From Ditylenchus dipsaci (lineage: Eukaryota; Nematoda; Chromadorea; Rhabditida; Anguinidae), in assembly GCA_004194705.1 (NCBI GenBank), contig SADC01000905.1, forward strand, positions 558,001-622,000: a stretch of DNA of 64,000 bases. Direction: 5' to 3'. The notes under the pieces were generated by a model. That model ran no database searches. It saw only the letters and a list, made by a program, of their open reading frames with translations, and had not been told where the DNA came from. The position numbers and the translations under genes are program-made. Numbering within the stretch: position 1 is the first letter of the stretch; every line of letters begins with the position of its first letter. This document shows, piece after piece, positions 20,298 through 32,300 of the stretch.

Positions 20298-21010
20298 TTT
20301 TTCGCTGAGGTTTGATGCTTGACTTAAACCTGAAAAGTTAAAATTCGGGGCAAAATACAAATGATTTGGTTAGTTTGTGTTTTGACACGAAAACATGCTA
20401 AATAAGCATAGTTTCACCAACTTCGTTTCACCAACTTTCTAAAACAAAAGTGAATTTCTGATTTAGATGTTGCTAAAATACTTATTATATATTTTTATTT
20501 TATGCACAAAAAGTAAGGCTTTGAGACCTTTATTTATCGGATTTTTTAAATTTAATTTTAAGGGGAAAGTGAAATCCGGTAGTCAAAAAAAATCTGACAA
20601 GAAAAAAAACAGTAGAGCAACAAATGATTAAAAAATTTAAAATAAAGTGTCGACAAAATTAATTTTAAACGTAAAATAAATTTGAACACAAAAAGGTCAG
20701 ACTGAAGACTACAAAATGAGCCGATGAGCGTTGCGAAAACAAAACAATATTCAAGCTGCTACAAAACGCCAAATATTCCGTTTACAAAATAGCCTGAAAA
20801 TCATTGTCTCGACAGGAAAACATGCTAAATAAGATGAAAGGTTTTTGTCCCGAACGGAAAACAGTAGAACTTAAATAGCATTTGAATAATTGTTTTTGAA
20901 ATTAATATTTTATGTGTACAAATTCAAATTTTGTGAACTGCAAATGTTTTTTGAAAAGATCATATATTTACAAAGATTTAGATAACAGATAGCCTGATTT
21001 TGCTAAAGAT
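20298..21010. other. Upstream of module 1; duplication edge
   Basis: 20620-20905 is matched by 51025-51290 in inverted orientation (shared AATATTCAAGCTGCTACAAA, AATTTTAAACGTAAAAT). Homology stops near 20905. A promoter cannot be placed. Confidence 0.5.
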
Positions 21011-21223
21011 AAGTTATAAAAATGACTTATGCACTCGACCCTCAATATAAGCTACTCCGAAAATTTCATCTCTGCGTAGAGGTTGAAATTTTTTACCTAG
21101 GTTTTTGAGAGGAAAGTATACCAAGTGCGCCCAATCCCCTCCCCCCCCCCCTCCAATGAGTATTAAAATCGGCGGGTTTTGATTTTGTTGGTACACTTAT
21201 TATTATGGCTTATTATTATTGTG

Positions 21224-21247
21224 GCCTAAGCCTAAGCCTAATCCTAA
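21224..21247. repeat. Interstitial nematode-type telomere units
   Basis: GCCTAAGCCTAAGCCTAATC is (GCCTAA)n, the complement of the nematode telomere TTAGGC. Another run lies at 37992-38031. Confidence 0.7.
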
Positions 21248-21589
21248 CTAAATATAGACACCCCTCTCAAAATCTTTGGTGGGGGGGGGGCGCACTTGGG
21301 CTTTTACGTTTCGAGATGTGATTCGCAACTCTAGTCCAAAGTTCAAAAAGTACGATTCGGTCACGGACGTTTCCTCTACGGGACGATCGATTCCCCCTAG
21401 GCTCGAAAAAAGGGAAGTTTCCCATACGCTCTATAAAAAGAGACGTTTCCCCTATTCTCATTTAATTCGACAACTTAACTTCCTTAGTACCTTCCTAACT
21501 ATTCAAAGAGATGTCATATATTTTTAAAAAATATCACGAAAAGACCCAAATGACTCACAAAATGCTGAATTTAATTTCAAACTTAGGCA

Positions 21590-21765
21590 AAGTCTTAGGC
21601 GTGGGATAGGCCAAAGCATCTTCGAACGGGCTCAAACATGAGTTTCATGCACAAATGTTACTTTCTTGTTGATGGCAACATGTTACTTAATTTAGGCAAA
21701 GCCTTAGGCGCAGGGTAGGTCAGCGTATGTTAGGACGGGCTCAAACGTGTTCCTCACACTAGGGA
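21590..21765. repeat. Two tandem copies of a TTAGGCAAAG...ACGGGCTCAAAC repeat
   Basis: Both copies read TTAGGCAAAG(T/C)CTTAGGCG, a G-rich stretch, then ACGGGCTCAAAC. Further copies lie at 43125-43190 (+) and about 62555-62625 (-). Confidence 0.7.
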
Positions 21766-22104
21766 ATAAAAATGTACACAAAAAGGGATCACATGAAATT
21801 TGTATTCATTACGCAAGATATTTTGAATTAGAGCTATCAATGTCAACGACGAATGGTGTTGTACCATTTTGTCTACTCTCACAAGTGAAAAGTTCTGAGA
21901 ACAAAGGATAAAAGCCTCGTATGCATAAAGATACACAATTCGTAGGGGAAACGTCCCATTTTAATAAGAGTAGGGAAACATCACGTACCGATTCTAATTT
22001 TGTCAATTGTTGTTACAAAAACGATGATTCTGTCATAGTAAAAGTCAAGGAAAAATGTGATCGTGAACTTTTCGTTTTTAAAAGTCAATGTATTTTCTGT
22101 GATT

Positions 22105-22299
22105 GAAAATCGGAAAAAAAATTATTTCAATTTTGAGATTTTCGGGTGCCCTACCGAAATATGAAAAGTCGAATCAACTAAGATCGTGGTGATTAAGAAA
22201 ACGCAAAAAACAGATTTGCAAAATTTTTTCTTCAGGCTGAGATATGGGGTCGATCTGGGGGAGTTATTAGAGAAGGGGAACTTAATAGAGAAAATACGG
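22105..22299. mobile_element. CCGTA-family MITE, 5' truncated
   Basis: The body (AAAACGCAAAAAACAGATTT, GGCTGAGATAT) and the right end ATAGAGAAAATACGG-TA match the 250-bp family. The left end is missing. Confidence 0.75.
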
Positions 22300-23372
22300 T
22301 ACTTAGCAAAAAAAATTAAAAACACAACGCAATGTTCGGCTGATAGAAAATGAGGTTTGACAAGCTGTTATATATACATGTTATATTGAAAATTATTAAA
22401 TATCCGCTGAAAAGGCAGCTGATTTCCGAGTAAGATGAGTCTACTTTAATTACTACTACCTCAATACCTTACACGTTTTTTACCTTTAAAAATCGACTTT
22501 AGAGCGAAAAAAGATATTTACGATTTTTTAAAGCGCTACCGAATGGTGTATTGGGTTTCTCATTATCTCATGCACTTCCCGTGTTAGAAAAGACAAAAAT
22601 AAAACTGAGTTGATAATACTTGCAAAACTCTGGCTTGTATACTATTCTGCATGAATCTAAATTTTTTGTAAGCTGTTTTTTTGCAAATTTCTTTGTGGTT
22701 TATCTAGTTTTCATGTGCTTAAAAGTACTTCAGTGTTTTTAACAAGTAGAAATTTTATTCAAAATGATAAATATGATTGAGTAAAATAATTCTAGCCTGC
22801 AAAATGGCCTCTTTTTCTTTGGCTACTGCTCCTTGATATGAAATAACAATAATTGCTAGCGATTGAGAACAAAATACACACAAAAGCCAAATTTTGTATT
22901 AAAGGGTAAATTACCTCAAGTTCGATTCTGCTTAGCGTGAAATTTCTTTTTCACTATGATTTAAGGCTACACAAAGAATAAATTTGTGTTAAGTCGCTGG
23001 GAAAAATTTGAAAGTTTTAGAAATTATTTCGATTCCAGAAAAAGACTGCCAATTTTAAACTTCTTAGTAATTTTTTCCCAAAAATAAAATACAGATTCAG
23101 ATTCTGTAAATCATTTTCATACGGAGTCACAAATATCAAAATTTGCAAAAGACTTCAGATGGGTCCGAAGCGGCTTTAAATTTAGATCAATGAATAGGTC
23201 TGTTGCTGCTAGAAATCGAACTTAATGTTATTTTCTAACATACAAACATGACCCAAATTGAAAAAATTAATTCAAGTCTAATTTACAATTTTCCACGCAC
23301 GGGAAACCCGTAAACATACAATATAATGAAGTGTTTCTCGAAATATGACTAGTATTTGTTGGTTTTTTAGAG
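22300..23372. other. AT-rich, no recognised gene
   Basis: Lies downstream of the EDEM3 stop codon on the minus strand and will include its 3' untranslated region. No clear AATAAA is seen close to the stop. Confidence 0.4.
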
Positions 23373-26300
23373 TCAATTGCTATTTACAGCCTTGCAGCTA
23401 TAGGCCTTGGGGTCTTTCAGATTGCAAACTGCAGAAAATGTCTTGCCAGTCAGTTTTGTACTGGCATTGGTGTCATTGTTTTCGAGCAATTGCAAGTGTC
23501 TCATCAGGGTCTTGAGCTCCTGATAGTCAAAGTCCTTCATGTGTGGGGATAGCCCAATAGATTGTAGGCAACCACCCTTACATGGTTTAGGAACTTGTCT
23601 TTAAAATTTTCATTGCTAAAAGACAAGGCTGCTTGCATTTCCTCAACGTTCTGTTCCACCACCTGAAAATTGGTGAATGTTGATTGTAGGATTAGTTTTA
23701 GTTTAAACAGCAAATTTAGATTCCTTGAATTCGACTCACCGTGTGCCTCTCAGTTGGGTCACTTTGCGAATCGATCTGCCCAAACCGAAAATTGAATCGA
23801 ATTACATCTCTGCGGTTGTTAAATGCCAGAAAGGCGTTCTGCAGCAAAAAAACAGTTTCAGATAGAAGTTTCTTTAAAAAACCAAAATTTCTCACCGACA
23901 AAATCATTTTACGCCTGGAATTATCTGCTGGCTTCCGGAAGTAGTTCTCAATGAGCATAGCTGAAAATTAAAATTGCAATTCTTTTTTTGAGTTAGTTAC
24001 ATATTTGCACGCGACCGAAAAACCAGTGGCGCCGGCGCGGCAGCGGCAGAAAAAGCGGTGCCGCTCACGGCAGCGTCGAACTTGATATTTATATCGATAT
24101 ATGAGCGGCGCCGGCCCTAGCGGCGGCTGAAAATTTCAACGGATATATAGCTTTTCTGCAGAAAAATTTTGCATTTTACTTTCTACTACATATATCACCT
24201 TATCTTTGCTTGAATTTGGACTAAAAAGTTTTTCACGTAAACATCGATGCAAAACAATAGCGGCGCCAGTAACGACGGGTGTCCCAGCGGCGGCATAAAA
24301 GAGCTAAGCGGTGGCGCCAGCGGCGGCTATCCTCTAAAAGTGTCTGGCAGGGGCGGTAGCAGCGGCGACCATTTTAAAAATTCCACGGCAGCGGCGCCGC
24401 TGAAGAGTATGGTTAGTTAGGTTAGTAAGTTAAGTTTTATCCTTTCATTTAAGACTGAAAAATTGACTTTTTCTTGATTTTTTGAGGGGTGCCAGTTTAC
24501 GGAGAGAACTTTTGTCGCTACTCGGTTTTGTAGAAGGTACACTTAAGTACACTAGTGCCATAAAAAACGCCGGAAATTCAACCTAAAAGGGTACTTGGAT
24601 GGCCAGAAAAGGGTTTGTTTATTGGTACTACGCGTTTTGGTCACTGGAGCTGGGCAAAAAGAGACTCTATTTTGACTTTTTCGATCAAGAATTTTGCTCG
24701 GAAACATGTCTAAGATAAGTGAGTGCGCGCATCTCTAACCTATCCAGCCTCCGCGCCCCCTTCAGGGGTTGGCGGATAAAACTGACACCTCGGAAAACCA
24801 CCATTCCCCTCTTATGTGAAATTGGCTCGTAATTACAAAACCAGCTTCTTAAATGTGTACCGAGTCGTCGTATTGAGTCATTTGTTATACTTAGTTGTAG
24901 CTATACTTTTGACTTTGACTATAGCAACTTATTCAACCTGGGATTTTCCATTTTTTTTTCAAAACACTAATGCCCACCTGGATTAGCCACCTTCTCCGCC
25001 AGACTGACCACCATAGTTGGATAGTCCCTAAACTGATTCAGCAATTTCTGACCCTCTAGATGGAACAGGAAGACCACTGGAATGGAAATGTCGTCGGGCA
25101 TTCTGTTGGGCGACATGGCAAATTGGGGGGATAGCTCGGCCGAGCTTCCGATTTGGTTGTCTAGACCATCATTTAGACCATCTATTACATGGTTCCAGTT
25201 CCAAGCAAATACCCACCTGTAATGATCAGACCCACAGCACCAGCCTTTTGTGCATATCTTGCCTTATCTTGAAACATGCATTCGCTCCTCTGCACCACTG
25301 CTATTTTGCCGGATACCTGGGCTGGATTGGTGAATGGCGAACATCCATGCACGGGCACAGATCCAACTAGCTCGGCTTGAACCTAAGTAAGGTATGGATT
25401 GAATTTTTTTAAGTAGTGAATGCACCACCCCTGGATGATTTGTCAGCTCGAGACCGAATTGAGCAGGGGATGCTGCGAATTGGACATTTCCAAAATGCGG
25501 TTCTGACACTACTTGCACAATACGCTCAGCTCGTTGGTTGTTGCCAAGCTCTCTGGCCTGTTCTTTGGCCATTTCAGCCATTTCTTGCATGAATTGGAGA
25601 CCTTGAAGGGCTAGTACAGCGTTCTCGGCCTGAAAATTAGGGGTTGTTACAAGGGTCAAATTGATTGGGATTTGAACCACCAAATTAACCGATTATTCTG
25701 GATTCTAGAATAACTTATAATTCTTTTTTTGCAGTTTGAGACACATATTTTAAGACATATACACATCTAACGCGCGCTATCCTACCCTGCGCCTAAATTT
25801 TTGCGTAAATTCAAAAAATTTCGAAAACATGCAGCAAACACCCGAAAATAAATAAAAGCCAAAATGCGATAATCAAAAAACTGACACAAAAACTTTTCGT
25901 CAAAAATACCAAACGCTCCTATGCCGATGTTTCTCACTAAATAATTTATGGCTCATTTATAAACGTTGTCGTTGTCGTCATCGTTGTCGTTGGAATATTT
26001 TTTTTATAAAACCCTTTTTTCGCCAACGACGACGACAACGACGACCTATTTATAAAAAATCCAACGACAACGCCGATGACAACGACGACGCCAAGGACAA
26101 CGAAATTTTTTATTCAAAATTGGACAAATTTCGCATTCTCAGGCGAGATTTCAAGGAAAAACGTGTGGAGAATATAGTTAATCCTTAAAATTCTGACTTC
26201 AAATGCAAAATTTCTCTAATTTGGAAGAAAAATTTTCGTTGTCGTTGGATTTTTTATAAATAGGTCGTCGTTGGCGTTGTCGTTGTTGTTGTTGGCGTAA

Positions 26301-29300
26301 AAGTGCCTTTATAAAACATTTTTTCCAACGACAATGACGACGACAACGACAACGTTTATAAATGAGCCATTAAAGTTTTTTAGAAATTTTTTTATATAAA
26401 ATTGTATACAGTCAAACTTCTTTATAAGCTACACTCCATATAAGCTACACCTCCTTTTAAGCTACACCTGAGTTCGGTCCCAAATGGGGTATGTTCCGTA
26501 TAATGTAGCCCCTATATAAGCTACACCTCTCTATAAGCTACATCTAGGGTCGGTCCCGAGGTGTAGCTTATAGAGAAGTTTGATGGCTCATTTATAAACG
26601 TTGTCGTTGTCGTTGGAAAAAATGTTTTATGAAGGCAATTTTACGCCAACGACAACGCCAACGCCGACGACAACGACGACCTATTTATAAAAAATCCAAC
26701 GACAACGATGATGCCAACGACAACGAAATTTTTCTTCCAAATTAAACAAAATTTGCATTTTAAGTCAGAATTTGAAGGATTAACTATATTCTCCACACGT
26801 TTTCCCTTGAAATCTAGTCTAAAAATGCGAAATTTGTCCTATTTTGAATGAAAAATTTCGTCATCGTTGGCGTTGTCGTTGGATTTTTTATAAATAGGTC
26901 GTCGTTGTCGTTGGCGAAAAAAGGGTTTTATAAAAAAAATATTCCAACGACAACGTTTATAAATGAGCCATGACTGTACACATTTGTGTAAATTTGTAAT
27001 AAGGTAGTAATTGATTCTAAATGATTTGAAAAACTAGAAAAAAAACTGAATGCGGGTGTGTCAAACAAATACCGGTGTTGTCGAAAAAATTGTCACTTGC
27101 TCTATTTTATTAGTGTGTTCAGAAGATAAGTATGTATTCAAAGATTATTTATTGTTATTTATTTATTGTGCTTGTAAAGAATGAAACATATTTAACTAGA
27201 ATGTTTTATGCTGTATAAAACGTTCCCTCAGATTTTGAATTAAATTTTTACCGGTTCGCCTGTGAAACCAGTCGAGTAATCGTCAAATTTCAGCGAACCA
27301 GCCGGGAATTCCGGCGAATTCCGATAAATAAAATATTTATGGAACTTGTTGTACAATGTGGTATAAGAATAGAATTATGAGGAAAACCCGTCAAATTATT
27401 ACATAATAAAGGCAAATGTTTAAGACAACAGGGTAAGTGCACATAGTGGGTGAACAACTGGACAAGGTTGCATACCGTATTTTCTCTATTAAACCTCGAT
27501 GGGGATTATTTTTCAACCCCTAAAAATCAGAAAAATTTGAGGCCGATTTCGAGATTTTCGGGTACCCAACCAAAATCTGAAAAGTGGAATCAGGAGTGCT
27601 CGTGCTAATCAAGAAAACGCAAAAAACAGATTTCCAAAATGTTTGCTTTAGGCTGAGATATAAGGTACATATGGAGGGTTTTATTAGAGAGTGGGGGTTT
27701 ATTGGAGAGTGGGGAATTAATAGAGAAAATACGGTATATTATTTCAAATTTCAAAAGTTTCTCAAGAAAAATAGCATAAAATCAAAGAAAGGTAATCTAA
27801 CAGGCCTCCCAAGGGGTTCTCAAAGTTTTTGGCAACTAGGATGTGGAGCGCAATTAGTTTAAGGTGCGTTGACGTTACCTTCTGTCCAAATCGCTTCTTT
27901 ATAAAAGCTTATTGAAAAAAGTACCCAAAAATTAGTCCCAGACCCCGGAAAAAGTGCGTAATACATTTCTTAATTCCGGCGAACATACACTGGCCTACCC
28001 TAAGACTACAGCCTAAGTTGTTAGAACAAAGGGTAGTTCCAGATTTGGACAAAAGATACAAAACATCAATACCCCAATTTTTACAGTCTGGTACATCTTA
28101 GAGAAGGTGAGCCTTGGGGCAAAGACACCACCACGAATGAATATACTGGTATTTATTACGAGGTATGAAGTTTATTTTAAAAACTTAGCGCAAATTTCAA
28201 AGTCAAAAAATTAAAAAATAGTAATGTTCATGGATGGGATCGAACATGAGAGATCTTGGAAAAAAAACTGGCAACGCTATACGCTAGACCATGTTTGCCA
28301 GCAAATACGATAGTAGATGTTAAACCCTAATATTATTTTTTCTACAATAAAGGTTTCAAAAAGGTTATGAAAAAATCCAGAACACGCCTTGGTTCCCCTT
28401 GTTGCTTTCGGAGTATCAAAGAATTATCGAAAAATAATACAGTCGACTCTCGATTTAAGGACACCCCCAAAAGTTTGTTCCCCAGCTGGGTCCGACACTT
28501 TTTTTAGCTCGATTTTCGAAGCTTTTTTAAAATTCCGTTTTGACAGTCTGGTCGTAAATATCGCAAGAATGCCGATTTTGCCGATTTTTCTAAAATCCCT
28601 GTCCTTAAATCGAGGATTTGCTTTTTTAGAAGAAAAAGTTTTTGGATTTTGAAAAACGATCGGCAAAATCGACATCCCTGCGATATTTGCGACCAGACTG
28701 TCAAAACAGAATTTTAAAAAATCTTCGAAAATCGAGCTAAAAAAAGTGTCGGACCCAGCTGGGCAACGAACTTTTGGGGTGTCCTTAAATCGAGAGTCGA
28801 CTGTACAAAAAAACAACAGGGGACTAAGCTGTTTTAAAAAACCATGGGAAATCTGGGCATATTCTAGACCATATCTACACCAGGCCCAATGTTCTTGAAA
28901 AAAACTTTTACATCACATTATTATGCTAAAAAGACTAAAATTTAAAGCGACATTTAAAAATTACAACGCAAAACAACACAATAAAACTACAGCCATCACT
29001 ACTCTGAAATCTCAATTTATACATTCTAATCCTGATGGTCATGATTTTCAGTGCCTAAAGGTTCCTCTTTCTGATCGCGTTTGCAGCGAAAGAACCTGTA
29101 GCACACCAGTGTAGTAAAGATAAGAATGACAGAAGCTGCGAGCACAAATATCCACAACACAAATATCAGCAAAACCATCCCCGTCATATTCATTATTGCA
29201 GTTTTGGAGGACTGTAGTGATAGTAATTCTTCCGCGCTAGACTTCCGTTCCAAAATAGCGTCCAGGTCTATGATGCATGAGGGGATGGGTAAGCTGTGGC

Positions 29301-32300
29301 AGGATCGGATGAGGACCATTCAGCCTAAAATCACGCTTTTACAATGTTTTAGAACTAAAATAGCTAAATGCCCGCCCGATCCACCATTGCTCACCCCAAA
29401 TAGAAGTTTATGAGAGTTTTTTTTTATATTTTTTGATTTTCTTTCTCAAAATCTGAATCACTCAGAATTTCAAAAAATACTTGCTGTCCAAAATATGACG
29501 TAAAGTTAGATTGCCAATATTTTCATATGACCACCGTATAACTTGAAGCCATATCTCGTCAAGCAAGCATTAATTTGAAATTCTTTTTTTGTGATTCAGA
29601 TTTTTAAGGAAATTTAATAGCTCATTCACGAAGTCGGTGTTGGAGTTGGCGTTAGAGTCGGAGTTGGAGTTGGAGCAAGGGTGTTCATGATTCAAATTAC
29701 TCAAACTACAACTCCAACTCCAACGTGTTCACGATGTCGAAGTTGGAGAATTCCTGATTGGTGATCGCGTTTTTTGCTAAAACTTTTTTATTTTTCAAGC
29801 TTTCTGATTTTTCAGACTCATAGTGGCAAGGCGGCCGCCACCAATAGCTCATAGACAGGCGAAATGTACCGATTTCCGGCATAAAAGGTCTTCACTAATC
29901 AGACATACTCCAACTCCAAGTCCGACTTCGTGAACACCTTGGAGTTGGAGTGGGGGTAGGAGTTGGAGTAAAGTGTGTTCACGACGCCAAATACTCCAAC
30001 TCCAATGCCAACTCCAACTCCGACTTCCTGAACAAGCCATGAGCTAACAGGCTTTAAAAAACTCACTTAAAGGGGGATGCCCACGCTAATAAGAGGTGGT
30101 GCCCGGGAATTCAAAATTTTTCCCTAATCATTGAAGTTGTGTACGGACTTTTCAACATGGTTTCTAACAACACTATACCTAAAATTAAATTCTAGGCCTT
30201 GTTTTGTTAGAAACCAAGTAGAACAATCCGTAGAAAAATTCAATGATTATGAAAAAAATAGAATTACCGGGCAGCACCTCTTATTAGCGTGGGCCTGCTC
30301 CTTTAAAAAAGGTACTTTTATCGAAAAAACATCAAAAATTGAAAAAATCATCTCAAACTGACTATCGAACCAGCACCACCTCTCCCACTCCAAAACTTCT
30401 CTTTGAAATCAAAATCGTGTTGTTGGCATTGTGTTTTTGAGTTACTTTTTAAAGACTGCTCTTGAGCTGAGAGAATCGGGAAACGGTGAATTCATATACA
30501 CCGAATTCATATACACCGAATTCATATACACCGAATTCATATACACCGAATTCATATACAAACGAATTCATATACATCGAATTCATATAAATTTTGGCAT
30601 TCTATTTCTAAAGTTTTGAAAGATGCGCCGATGGTCCAATTTTTGTTTAAGTGTAATATTTTAGGTGCCTAATGAATACAAGCTTCTTGATGGCGAAGAA
30701 TTCCTTAAATACGACAGGTGGAACAATGACCTTTTTGCAAATGCAAAAAGGTCAAACGTCCCTTACCATTATAACCTGGTATTTCAACTCGTGCAGCTAA
30801 GTTTAAGATTTTAAAAATCTGGTGTAATGGGCATTTTTGATGGTGGGGACTTTGCTTGCCCCATAGATCAGATTACATTTTGCTTGAAAAAGGCGAGGCT
30901 GCTTTTCCAATAGACTTGGCGCTGTGGGAAAATTTGCCGTCACTCGCGTAGCTAAGCTTGTTTTTGTTGATCATTTTAACTGTGATTCTTAGCAACTTTC
31001 TTGATAAAACAAAACATTCATCTACTCTGAAAAGTAATGAATAAGGTTCATTTCCAGTACGTCCTACAAGGTGTAATCTGACAGCTAAAGCCCTTTTTAG
31101 AGTCAAAGCCGTGACTAGAATTCTCGTAAAAAACGAAAATTCAATTTGCAGTGTCGCAAACAGAATGCCAAAATGTATATGAATTCGATGTATATGAATT
31201 CGTTTGTATATGAATTCGGTGTATATGAATTCACTTAATGCCGAGAGAATCAGCTACAATTAAAGTGGTAGGTTTAATAATTTTAAAAACTTAGTCTAAA
31301 ACCGGTTTGAGTCCAAATAAAGGTTTTTAGAGTGGGAACATGGTATTGGTATTGTTGAAAGTAAGTCTGACAGCTACTTTTTTGTCACAAACACAACAAT
31401 AACAATAGTAGCACTGATCAAGACTACACAAACAGCGGTTAAACACACACAAATTGGTTAAAGTAGAAAATGAGGCATTTATTGACTTATTTCTCAGGTT
31501 CTATGGTCCATTCCTTTTCTGCCACAATTTTATAAATGTTGATTTTATAGAACACTCAGAGCTAGTTTTGAGGTATCGTGGTTACCATTCTGCTTGTATC
31601 TTTCGCTGTATTGGTTTGTATCTTCAGCGCATTCAAACTTTCGAGATGAAAATTTCGAAACGCTACTTTTGATCCCAATTGGCATCACTGTTTTCTCTAA
31701 GTCTTTTTATTTCTATTCCTAGCTAATCTTCCTCCTTTTCAATGTAGTTGCTTTGCTTGTATCTGGGTGTGTATCAATCGCAAAGGATCTCCGAGCAGGA
31801 TACAACAATGTTGGATAGAACGCAGGCAACAATGGTGGCCTAATCTTTTTTTGTGACATACTTACAGACAGTTCTAGCGCTATAGTAAAAAAGGAGACTG
31901 GCCAGATTTGTCGCATGACATTTTTGATAAATTATCCAAAATGCCTGCTTGTATGTTTGACACCTTTGTAACAAATAAATTCGTAGTCCTCCAAGTAATC
32001 TAGAAATAAACCTACTGCTTGTGCACTATGACTCAACTGGAGTCGACCATCCGCATGAATCTCCACTTCTATTCCCATTTTCTTGAGTTGAGCAAGGTGA
32101 TCCATGTTGGTGGCGCTGAATGCCCAGGCTTTCAGTCTGTCGCTACTGCAATAACCACTTTAGTAACCACTAGATAGATTTCTGGTCAAAATAGACTTAC
32201 GCCTTAGCACAGGTCTGCTGGCCGCCTTCAGAACTACCGCTCAAAGCTGCCGTTATCGAAGTGACATGGCCGAGCAGTTTGTTCACATTTTTGCGCACTG

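Larger units (their letters stand above)
16440..20905 (-). repeat. Left arm of inverted segmental duplication
   Basis: Exons and introns of modules 1 and 2, plus upstream sequence to about 20905, reappear on the plus strand from about 51025 to the window end. Exon identity is very high and the 18600-18470 intron also matches closely. The left arm ends at or beyond 16440; the right copy runs off the window. Confidence 0.9.

Noticed and set aside
25949..26970. Regularly spaced GTCGTT repeats considered as a CRISPR-like array
   Set aside because: Simple triplet repeats in MITE arms of a eukaryote; no unique spacers of equal length.
28424..28816. 130-codon frame on the minus strand
   Set aside because: It spans a Tigger-like MITE from end to end; the two halves are translations of inverted arms.
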